From Planctomycetota bacterium (GTDB taxonomy: Bacteria > Planctomycetota > UBA8108 > UBA1146): a stretch of DNA of 19,981 bases. Below are positions 7,299 to 13,920 of the stretch, one piece after another; positions within the stretch are counted from its first letter, which is position 1, and each line of letters starts with the position of its first letter. The position numbers and the translations under genes were made by a program. The notes beneath the pieces were generated by a model. It saw nothing but the letters and a program-made list of their open reading frames with translations, did no database searches and was not told where the DNA came from. Location of the stretch: NCBI GenBank assembly GCA_002691835.1, contig NZJA01000072.1, positions 1 through 19,981 on the forward strand, given 5' to 3'.

Positions 7299-8263
7299 GT
7301 AGTTTTCTCCTGATCTCCCTTTTCGCGAATCAGTTGTTGGGCATTCCGTTGCAGTCCTTGCAAGCCCGTTCTTGTGACAGGGGTTCCTGCGAAAAACTCA
7401 AGGTATTGCTCGTGGGAGAGATCTAATATTTTTTCGGCTGACTCGGGTGCACTTCGGGGTTTGAGGTCTTCATGGATTTCTGGCGAGATTCGGGCAGGTC
7501 GACTATTCCATGGGCATACCTCTTGGCAAATGTCACAGCCAAATAGCCAGCCGTGCAGGGAGGCCTCTTTAGGAAGCTCTCCTCGGTGTTCAATGGTCCA
7601 GTATGAGATGCATTTTCTGGCATCAATCGACCTCGGTTTGACGATGGCAGAAGTTGGACAAGCGTCAATGCAACGGGTGCAGCTGCCGCAGTGATCCGTT
7701 ACGGGGGTCGTTGTTGGATATGTTCGGTCTGTCACGATTCCACCCAGAAAAAACCAGCTACCAATCTCTCGATCGATCAATAGCCCGTTTTTTCCGATCC
7801 AGCCCAGCCCTGAGATCTCTGCCCAATCTCTTTCAAGAATTGGGGAGGAGTCGACGCAATACCAAGTCTTCCACTTTCCCGAATCCGAAATGTAGTGGCT
7901 TAATTTCTTAAGAAGGGGAGCCATCACCTTGTGATAGTCTCTTCCACGTGCATAACGGGCTATGCGAGGTGCTGAATCGTTCAATTCCGGTTGGTCTGAG
8001 TAGGGTAGGCAGACCATCACGATGCTTTGAGCACCTTCCAGTGTGAGAGTGGGATCGAGTCGCCTCTCGGTGTTCTTTTTCATCCATTCCATGCCGGCAT
8101 GCATGCCATTGTCGATCCAGTTCATGAATCGATCAGCATGAGGGGAGACACCCGCACGGGAGACTCCCAATGAATAGAACCCGAGATTTCGGGCCTCTTG
8201 CAGGAGATCTTCCAGCTCAGAATTATCTCTGTTGTTCGGAGTGGGTATCATGGGAGCTTCCAT
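7295..8263 (-). CDS. queG: Epoxyqueuosine reductase QueG
   Basis: QueG is a cobalamin- and Fe-S-dependent enzyme that reduces epoxyqueuosine to queuosine in the anticodon wobble position of tRNAs with GUN anticodons. The 322-residue protein has the expected layout: an N-terminal cobalamin-binding part with RYARGRDYHKVM (103-114), the catalytic-loop Asp in CVDSSPILERDWAE (D138), WIGKNGLLI (155-163), and two [4Fe-4S] motifs, CGSCTRCIDACP (Cys192, 195, 198, 202) and CDICQEVCP (Cys243, 246, 250), with Cys218 as the remaining cluster ligand. The start could be the ATG at 8263 or one four codons later (8251); neither has a strong Shine-Dalgarno. It is divergent from the UbiA-family gene and translationally coupled to the CPBP protease gene. 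Function is secure. A de novo queuosine pathway (QueCDEF, Tgt, QueA) is implied elsewhere, since none of those genes is in this window. Confidence 0.95.
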   Translation of the reverse strand: MEAPMIPTPNNRDNSELEDLLQEARNLGFYSLGVSRAGVSPHADRFMNWIDNGMHAGMEWMKKNTERRLDPTLTLEGAQSIVMVCLPYSDQPELNDSAPRIARYARGRDYHKVMAPLLKKLSHYISDSGKWKTWYCVDSSPILERDWAEISGLGWIGKNGLLIDREIGSWFFLGGIVTDRTYPTTTPVTDHCGSCTRCIDACPTSAIVKPRSIDARKCISYWTIEHRGELPKEASLHGWLFGCDICQEVCPWNSRPARISPEIHEDLKPRSAPESAEKILDLSHEQYLEFFAGTPVTRTGLQGLQRNAQQLIREKGDQEKTT

Positions 8264-8299
8264 GGGGGGATCTTAACCGAGGCGGGGGGTTTTGGAGAT

Positions 8300-8305
8300 G
8301 GGGGA
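8300..8305 (+). promoter_or_regulatory. Shine-Dalgarno deciding a TTG start for the UbiA-family gene
   Basis: GGGGGA lies eight bases before TTG at 8314. The only in-frame ATG upstream (8170) is inside queG and would add a 48-residue non-homologous segment rich in Trp and Gly, so the TTG is preferred. Confidence 0.45.
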
Positions 8306-8313
8306 AACCGAAT

Positions 8314-9231
8314 TTGGCCAGTCTTCCTGATACTTCGAGTAATTCGGATCCAAATTACGATTCATGGAGGCCTCTCCTTGAATTGTTGAGAATTCGCCAC
8401 TGGATCAAAGGATTGTTCATTTTACTGCCTTTGCCATTTGCTGTGGCTTCAGGAGTCGATCTTCACCCAGAGAATCTGATTCTTGGGATCCTCGGATTTT
8501 CGTTGGTTTCCTCCTCAGTATATATCTTCAACGACATCCAGGACCGTCACAGAGATCAACACCATCCCTTGAAGTGCCAAAGACCTATTGCGGCTGGAGT
8601 GATCAGGCCAATGGTCGCATTTTGGTGGGGAATCGTTGTTCTAGGGATCGGGATGACGATTCTTGGGTTGCCAGGGATCCTGAAACCCTACTCCCCCGAG
8701 CCATGGTTGTTGGCTCTGATTTATCTCGGCGGAAATGGAATATATACTTTTTGGGCTAGGTCATTGGCTTGGCTGGACGCACTCTTTCTCGCTTCATTCT
8801 TCCTGCTGCGACTCTATTTAGGTTGTACGTTGTCGCAGATTTCTCCGAGTGCAACATTGCTCTCTACAGGGTTTTTATTGGCGTTCTCATTAGCCCTTGG
8901 GAAGCGTTATTCCGAATTGATCTCTGGCTATGACGGGGAGTATCGATCGAGCCTAAATCAATATCGTCAGGAGATATTGGTGAAGATCCTGATTTTGACT
9001 GTCGCTTGTTGTTGGGGCTGTTATCTCTGGTACTGCTGGACTTCTCCGTTGATTTCACAGGAGAGATGGTGGTGGAGTGCGATCGTTTCTGGATTTGGCC
9101 TCTACAAATATATGAACGAAACGATTAGAGAGAGATCTGCGAGGGAACCCGTCGCCATGATTCTTGAATCCATTTGGCCAAGATGGGTTATTCCAATATG
9201 GATAATATTGGTAATTTTGAGTATTGAGTAA
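8314..9231 (+). CDS. UbiA-family prenyltransferase, decaprenyl-phosphate phosphoribosyltransferase-like
   Basis: An integral membrane enzyme of about 305 residues with multiple hydrophobic helices. The first aspartate-rich motif is NDIQDRHRD (73-81), followed directly by QHHPLKCQRPIAAG. The HPxKxRPIAxG extension, the later WLDALFLASFFLLR and the LGKRYSEL segment are characteristic of the UbiA branch that includes DPPR synthase (transfer of phosphoribose from PRPP to a polyprenyl phosphate). This supports a polyprenyl-phosphate pentose role rather than quinone prenylation, but it is a similarity-based inference. The start is placed at TTG 8314 with GGGGGA upstream; the frame is open back to an ATG at 8170 inside queG. 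It is divergent from queG with about 50 bp between them. No partner genes for arabinan or ribosyl-lipid synthesis are next to it, so the acceptor pathway is unknown. Confidence 0.8.
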   Translation: MASLPDTSSNSDPNYDSWRPLLELLRIRHWIKGLFILLPLPFAVASGVDLHPENLILGILGFSLVSSSVYIFNDIQDRHRDQHHPLKCQRPIAAGVIRPMVAFWWGIVVLGIGMTILGLPGILKPYSPEPWLLALIYLGGNGIYTFWARSLAWLDALFLASFFLLRLYLGCTLSQISPSATLLSTGFLLAFSLALGKRYSELISGYDGEYRSSLNQYRQEILVKILILTVACCWGCYLWYCWTSPLISQERWWWSAIVSGFGLYKYMNETIRERSAREPVAMILESIWPRWVIPIWIILVILSIE

Positions 9232-9245
9232 GTATGATTCGAGGC

Positions 9246-9268
9246 TTAACAGGAGATATGACTGTTAA
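9246..9268 (+). other. Inverted repeat after the UbiA-family gene
   Basis: TTAACAG and CTGTTAA form perfect 7-bp arms around 9 nt, 15 bp after the UbiA-family stop codon. The stem is AT-rich and no T-run follows, so a terminator role is doubtful; it could equally be a protein-binding palindrome in this AT-rich gap. Confidence 0.3.
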
Positions 9269-9327
9269 TGTGTTTAACTGACATTTGTGACAGATGATCT
9301 CAAAATTTATTCTTTAGCCACACGTAA

Positions 9328-9356
9328 TTGAACTTCTGTTGGTGAGATTATAAGAT
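9328..9356 (+). promoter_or_regulatory. Candidate sigma70 promoter for the PAC2-family gene
   Basis: TTGAAC (9328-9333) and TAAGAT (9351-9356) are separated by exactly 17 bp, each matching the -35 and -10 consensus at four of six positions. They lie in an AT-rich gap about 75-80 bp before the preferred start codon at 9434. No other promoter evidence is available. Confidence 0.35.
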
Positions 9357-9433
9357 CTAGCTATCTCTTAGCGATGATATAAAACGCTTTGAGGGTTTAT
9401 TTATATTTTATGCAAGATTATTCAGGGGACTTA

Positions 9434-10399
9434 ATGAGCAATAACCAATTCGGGTTTTCTGCACATTTCACGGGTGCTCCCATGCTTGTCGTCGGGTGGC
9501 CTGGATTAGGCGGAGTTGCATCTTCCTGTGTTCGAAGCCTCTCTAATGGGCTTCAGTCCGAAACAGTGGCAGCGATAAACCCCGATTCACATTTTGATTT
9601 CGAAGAAATCCAGGTGAAGAATGGATTAATTTTCCAAGGAGATCTTCCAAAGCTGGTGTTTCAAAGAGTGAAATTAGCTTCCTCATCTGAAATGATATTG
9701 TTTATTCCTGATACTCAAGCGCTTGATAAACCAATGGACTTGGCTCGCTCTGTGATACGACTAGCCATGTCAAAATTTGGTATAGAGACAGTGGTCTCTT
9801 TCGCGGCAACATCCGGAATGCTTGAGCCAGAGGATGAACCTGTCGTTCGATTTGGCACCACTGATTATCATTTGGGAGAGGGCCTCGCAACTTCAGGCAT
9901 TCCACCGCTTCGATCTGATAGACTCGTTGGTTTGAATGGATTAATGATGATCGCCGCTCAGGAATTGGGCGTGAAGGGGGTCTGTTTAGTCTCGGAGATT
10001 CCAGTTTGGGGACTTCACACTCCAAATCCAAAAACAACTCGAGCGTTATTGAAAAGCTTCTGCTCCCTCATGTCTATTAGACTCAACTTTGACCATCTGG
10101 ACGGTCAAATATCGGCACTCGAGGAGAGAATGGTTTCCTTCAGAGATTCATTTTCTAAAAAGGACGATAATGTCTGGAATGAGATTGAAGATTTCTCTTC
10201 AGGTTTCGTCAGTTCGACTGATTCAAGCGATGGTATGGCGGAAGTTACCGCAAAAGAAATTGAAGAAGTTGAACAGTTTTTTAACAGAGCCAAGTTTGAC
10301 CGTAGTCAAACACCGCTTCTGAAAGCTGAGCTTGATCGATTGGGAATTTTCCAGCAATACGAGGATCGGTTCCTGGATCTGTTTCGTGATTTGAGTTAA
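9434..10399 (+). CDS. PAC2 family protein
   Basis: A 321-residue soluble protein whose first two thirds match the PAC2 (proteasome assembly chaperone 2-like) fold. Visible family marks are LVVGWPGLGGVA (18-29), an NPDSHFDFEEIQVKNGLI stretch (49-66), FAATSGML, and near residues 165-200 a NGLMMIAAQELGVKGV segment followed by EIPVW and NPKTTRALLKSF. The last 90 residues are acidic and helical (EIEEVEQFFNRA), as in many bacterial members. PAC2 proteins are chaperones for proteasome subunits in eukaryotes and archaea; the role in bacteria is poorly defined. The start is placed at the ATG at 9434, with AGGGGA four bases upstream; earlier in-frame TTG (9389) and ATG (9410) codons lack a well-spaced Shine-Dalgarno. 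It is a single-gene unit, with a possible sigma70 promoter upstream and a strong terminator downstream. Confidence 0.8.
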   Translation: MSNNQFGFSAHFTGAPMLVVGWPGLGGVASSCVRSLSNGLQSETVAAINPDSHFDFEEIQVKNGLIFQGDLPKLVFQRVKLASSSEMILFIPDTQALDKPMDLARSVIRLAMSKFGIETVVSFAATSGMLEPEDEPVVRFGTTDYHLGEGLATSGIPPLRSDRLVGLNGLMMIAAQELGVKGVCLVSEIPVWGLHTPNPKTTRALLKSFCSLMSIRLNFDHLDGQISALEERMVSFRDSFSKKDDNVWNEIEDFSSGFVSSTDSSDGMAEVTAKEIEEVEQFFNRAKFDRSQTPLLKAELDRLGIFQQYEDRFLDLFRDLS

Positions 10400-10414
10400 T
10401 CAGAAAATGAAAAA

Positions 10415-10454
10415 AAAGAAGCCCCGTCATGTCTTTGCATGACGGGGCTTCTTT
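10415..10454. terminator. Strong bidirectional Rho-independent terminator
   Basis: A perfect 17-bp stem has left arm 10415-10431 (ending GCCCCGTCATG) and right arm 10438-10454 (starting CATGACGGGGC) around a 6-nt TCTTTG loop. On the minus strand the stem is followed by a long T-run, a strong terminator for the dockerin gene ending at 10480. On the plus strand the T-tract is short (CTTCTTTG...TTT), but the stem should still stop transcription of the PAC2 gene ending at 10399. It sits between the two convergent genes. Confidence 0.9.
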
Positions 10455-10479
10455 GAATTTCGGGGTAAAAGCTATCCGT

Positions 10480-11364
10480 CTAGAGCCCCTGAGCGCAATC
10501 GAGATTGTCGCTGGTTAAATCTTCTCCGGGGTTAGGGAACGGAAACCAAGGCCCAGGACCGTCGAGGAAAAACCAATACAGAAGAAAGATGGCGTCTGAG
10601 ACATCGGAAATACCGTCATCGTTGGCATCTCCTGAGTCCATACATTCAGGTAGGGGGCCAGAAAGGAATGTGTAATCCAGGTGGTAGATCACATCAGCGA
10701 GATCCACCATGGCATCCATATTGACATCCCCACGGATAAACAATTCCGGCTCCGGCGGAATAACGATTTCCAGAGATCCCGGTAAAAGCGTATCTACAGC
10801 TACTGAAGAAGTGCCAAAGACGAGCATATTACTGATGGGGGGGGTTCCGAAGCCGTCCTGTGGAACAAACTCAATGACCGATGGTGTTGCTGTCGCTAGA
10901 GTCGTGCCTCTGAGAAATGAGATTTCCTGTGGATAGCCCAATGAAGGTAAGGTTTGACCGTTAAATGGTGGGAGAGCATCAAAGAGAACTCCGCATATGA
11001 TGGTTCCTGCGGAATAGTCAATTTGTTCTTGGACATATTCTGCTGTGATGGCTCCTGCCAAAGTTCCTTCCACATCGATCAGCATATCATTGATTGGGAA
11101 CGGGGTTGGCCCGGAAAAGCCGATTGAGAAACTGAATCCAGCAATCGTCCCTGACCAGTCTCCAATGATGGGGATGGCTACTTCTTGACCAGGTTGTGCC
11201 GTCAGAGAACCAACACCTATCGTCGTCGATTGTGCCTGGATCGATCCTCCGATCCACAAAGACAGAAATACACCAAGCCACCCGGTTAGGGGAAGCCTGT
11301 GCCGGTGGTTGCTACTCAAAATGAGGGCATGTTGAATGCCGTCTTGTTGAGGTGATTGATTCAT
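10480..11364 (-). CDS. Secreted protein with cohesin-like domain and paired dockerin-type repeats
   Basis: A 294-residue exported protein. A basic N-terminus is followed by a hydrophobic segment (about 27-42) and a signal-peptidase site at IQA-Q. The next 150 residues (TTIGVGSLTAQPGQEVAIPI onward) look like a beta-sandwich of the cohesin/carbohydrate-binding type. After a short Pro-rich linker come two dockerin type I-like calcium repeats, RGDVNMDAMVDLADVI (D213, N215, D217, D221, D224) and SGDANDDGISDVSDAI (about 243-258), ending in PFPNPGEDLTSDNLDC. In planctomycetes such proteins are cell-surface or extracellular; no enzymatic domain is visible. The ATG at 11364 is chosen because GAGGT precedes it closely and it gives a proper signal peptide, unlike an upstream in-frame start at 11481. 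The first calcium loop has Ala where Gly is usual. It diverges from aconitase. Confidence 0.75.
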   Translation of the reverse strand: MNQSPQQDGIQHALILSSNHRHRLPLTGWLGVFLSLWIGGSIQAQSTTIGVGSLTAQPGQEVAIPIIGDWSGTIAGFSFSIGFSGPTPFPINDMLIDVEGTLAGAITAEYVQEQIDYSAGTIICGVLFDALPPFNGQTLPSLGYPQEISFLRGTTLATATPSVIEFVPQDGFGTPPISNMLVFGTSSVAVDTLLPGSLEIVIPPEPELFIRGDVNMDAMVDLADVIYHLDYTFLSGPLPECMDSGDANDDGISDVSDAIFLLYWFFLDGPGPWFPFPNPGEDLTSDNLDCAQGL

Positions 11365-11561
11365 GTGACCTCTTTCCCTGCACCGGAATCTCTGAAGCCA
11401 ACATCGTGGCTCCCTAAATCTGGAGGCGGGCATTTTGTCAACAATTCGCAGTCCGGAATCACTCCCGTGTATACAGATCATGGGATACGATCTTGTCGAT
11501 TGAATAGACGGACTTCCGAGTATTGAATGATACCCGCTGTGGAGAGAGTCTCAAGTGGGAC

Positions 11562-11566
11562 AGGAG
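11562..11566 (+). promoter_or_regulatory. Shine-Dalgarno deciding the aconitase start
   Basis: AGGAG lies seven bases before ATG at 11574. The frame is open back to a TTG at 11523, but that codon lacks a Shine-Dalgarno and adds residues absent from aconitases. Confidence 0.6.
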
Positions 11567-11573
11567 CCAGCAA

Positions 11574-13829
11574 ATGATTGAAATCGACACGATTCGTGGG
11601 CTTTACGAGAAATCGCTTCAACGCCATGAACGAGCACGCCAGATATTGGGCAGGGGTTTGACTCTTGCTGAGAAGATCCTGTGTGCCCATCTGGAAGTCG
11701 AAAAAGAAGATTTCGATTCGGTTCCTGAGCGCAGCATGAACTATTGTGACTTACGCCCTGACCGAGTTGCAATGCAGGATGCCACTGCCCAAATGGCGAT
11801 CTTGCAGTTCATGCAGGCTGGACTGGACCATGTCCAAGTCCCTTCAACTGTTCACTGCGATCATTTGATTCAGGCTCGCCATGAAGCTCAAGCAGATCTC
11901 GCTGCTGCAGAAGAAGTGAATGCTGAAGTATATCGATTCCTAAGATCTTCCTCTGAGAAATATGGGATTGGTTTCTGGAAACCGGGTTCAGGCATCATTC
12001 ATCAGGTGGTTCTTGAAAATTATGCATTTCCAGGTGGATTGATGATCGGGACTGATAGTCACACTCCTAACGCGGGTGGACTGGGTATGTTGGCAGTTGG
12101 AGTGGGAGGTGCCGATGCGGTCGACGTCATGGCCGGCCTTCCGTGGAATGTTCGTTGGCCGGGTGCGATCGCTGTTCATCTCAAAGGTGAGCTGAATGGT
12201 TGGACTTCTGCAAAAGACGTGATCTTAAAAGTTGCGGGAGAATTGACGGTAAAAGGTGGCACCGGAGCTATCGTCGAATACATCGGTGATGGAGCACGCT
12301 CGATTTCGTGCACTGGTAAAGCAACCATTACAAATATGGGTGCGGAGATCGGTGCAACCTGTTCGGTCTTTCCTTTTGATGAAGCGATGGCTCAATACTT
12401 AGAGTCTACAGATAGGGCTGCTCTTGCAGCTTTGGCCAGAGAACATGCTGATTTACTTGTTCCTGATCCTGAAGTTGAAGAAAACCCGAGCCAATTTTAT
12501 GACCAGGTTCTTGAGATAGACTTAGATACTTTGGAACCCCACGTCGTCGGTCCACATTCACCAGATAGAGCAAGACCAATTTCTGATTTGGGTGCTGAGG
12601 CGAAGGAAAATGGCTGGCCCTTGGAGATCAGTGCCGCATTGATTGGTTCCTGTACGAATTCCTCATACGAAGACATGGATCGTGCGTCCTCTGTCGCTGA
12701 CGAAGCGGTCAAAATGGGTCTTAAGGCCAAGAGCCAGTTCCTTGTTTCTCCAGGATCTACTCAGGTGTTTAAAACAGTGGAGAGGGACGGTCAGGCCGGG
12801 ATTTTTGAAAATTTGGGAGGAACAGTCCTCGCGAATGCTTGTGGTCCTTGTATCGGGCAGTGGCAGCGCGATGACATGGAGAAGGGAACCTCTAACAGTA
12901 TCGTGAGTTCCTTCAACAGGAACTTCCCTGGCAGGAATGATGGAAATGCGCAGACCTTATCATTTATTGCCAGTCCAGATTTGGTGACTGCTTTTGCAAT
13001 TGCAGGGTCTCTTGATTTCAACCCGTTAACCGATCTGATCACGACTCCCGATGGCAAAGAGATTAAACTTCCCACACCGGAAGGCGACAGTCTTCCAGAT
13101 CAAGGTTTCGTCGTTGATACGGAAGGTTTTGTGAATCCGCCTGAAGACGGAACTTCTGTTGTTGTCGACGTTGCGGAAGATAGCGAACGATTGCAATTGT
13201 TGAAGCCATTTCTCCCTCGTGAGTCGGCTCAGCTCATTGAGATGCCGTTGCTTTTCAAGGCGAAGGGGAAGTGCACGACCGATCATATTTCTCCTGCGGG
13301 GCCTTGGTTAAAGTTCAGAGGTCACTTGGAAAATATTTCGCGAAATATGTTCCTGGGTGCGGTGAATGCTTTCCACGATAGTCCTGGCTTGGGCGAAGAT
13401 CCGCAAAGCGGAGCGAGCAAGCCCCTTCACGAGATCGCCTCAGGCTTGAGGGATTCCGGACGTTTCTGGACTGTGGTCGGTGATGAAAATTACGGGGAAG
13501 GTTCCAGTCGAGAGCACGCTGCGATGTGCCCGAGATTCATGGGCTGCGGTGCAGTGATCGTGAGATCATTTGCGCGGATCCACGAAACTAACCTTAAGAA
13601 GCAGGGAATTTTACCGCTTCGATTTAGTGATCCTGCCGATTATGACAAGGTTCTCAAAGGTGACGTGGTCACCATTGAGGGATTAGATCAATTGGCACCA
13701 GGAAGCACTATAACGGCTGTTTTCAGACATGAAGATGGTTCTGAGGATCGAGCCACTTGCAGTCATACTTGTAGTGAAAGTCAGGTGAAGTGGTTTTGGG
13801 CGGGAGCTGCTCTCAACACTCTGACCTGA
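11574..13829 (+). CDS. acn: Aconitate hydratase, mitochondrial type
   Basis: Aconitase isomerises citrate to isocitrate in the TCA cycle using a [4Fe-4S] cluster with one labile iron. The 751-residue length and the segment order match the mitochondrial-type enzyme rather than the roughly 890-residue AcnA/IRP type or AcnB. The cluster cysteines are C360 in GSCTNSS and C423 and C426 in NACGPCIGQW, the same spacing (63 and 3) as in heart aconitase. Active-site segments include VHCDHLIQA, GTDSHTPNAGGLGML, the KCTTDHISPAGPW stretch of the swivel domain and EGSSREHAAM (S644 as catalytic base equivalent). The start is ATG 11574 with AGGAG seven bases upstream. It is transcribed divergently from a secreted dockerin protein, and a second such protein follows 91 bp downstream with its own strong Shine-Dalgarno. 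No other TCA gene is adjacent. The cytosolic role is certain. Confidence 0.95.
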   Translation: MIEIDTIRGLYEKSLQRHERARQILGRGLTLAEKILCAHLEVEKEDFDSVPERSMNYCDLRPDRVAMQDATAQMAILQFMQAGLDHVQVPSTVHCDHLIQARHEAQADLAAAEEVNAEVYRFLRSSSEKYGIGFWKPGSGIIHQVVLENYAFPGGLMIGTDSHTPNAGGLGMLAVGVGGADAVDVMAGLPWNVRWPGAIAVHLKGELNGWTSAKDVILKVAGELTVKGGTGAIVEYIGDGARSISCTGKATITNMGAEIGATCSVFPFDEAMAQYLESTDRAALAALAREHADLLVPDPEVEENPSQFYDQVLEIDLDTLEPHVVGPHSPDRARPISDLGAEAKENGWPLEISAALIGSCTNSSYEDMDRASSVADEAVKMGLKAKSQFLVSPGSTQVFKTVERDGQAGIFENLGGTVLANACGPCIGQWQRDDMEKGTSNSIVSSFNRNFPGRNDGNAQTLSFIASPDLVTAFAIAGSLDFNPLTDLITTPDGKEIKLPTPEGDSLPDQGFVVDTEGFVNPPEDGTSVVVDVAEDSERLQLLKPFLPRESAQLIEMPLLFKAKGKCTTDHISPAGPWLKFRGHLENISRNMFLGAVNAFHDSPGLGEDPQSGASKPLHEIASGLRDSGRFWTVVGDENYGEGSSREHAAMCPRFMGCGAVIVRSFARIHETNLKKQGILPLRFSDPADYDKVLKGDVVTIEGLDQLAPGSTITAVFRHEDGSEDRATCSHTCSESQVKWFWAGAALNTLT

Positions 13830-13879
13830 TATCTGCTTTCCGGTCATTAGGAATGAAGAATTTTAGCCTTCGGTGATAT

Positions 13880-13900
13880 CCTTGAATTATTGAATCAAGG
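13880..13900 (+). other. Small inverted repeat before the second dockerin gene
   Basis: CCTTGA and TCAAGG form a 6-bp stem over an AT-rich 9-nt loop in the 91-bp gap after aconitase, eight bases before the Shine-Dalgarno at 13908. There is no T-run after it, so it may be an RNA leader structure or chance. Confidence 0.25.
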
Positions 13901-13920
13901 AAGATTCGGAGGAGATTCTG

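Noticed and set aside
8170..8313. Upstream extension of the UbiA-family gene to the ATG at 8170
   Set aside because: It overlaps queG by about 94 bp, adds a non-homologous segment and has no good Shine-Dalgarno; kept only as an alternative start.
9246..9268. Rho-independent terminator of the UbiA-family gene
   Set aside because: The stem is AT-rich with a 9-nt loop and lacks a T-run; listed only as an inverted repeat.
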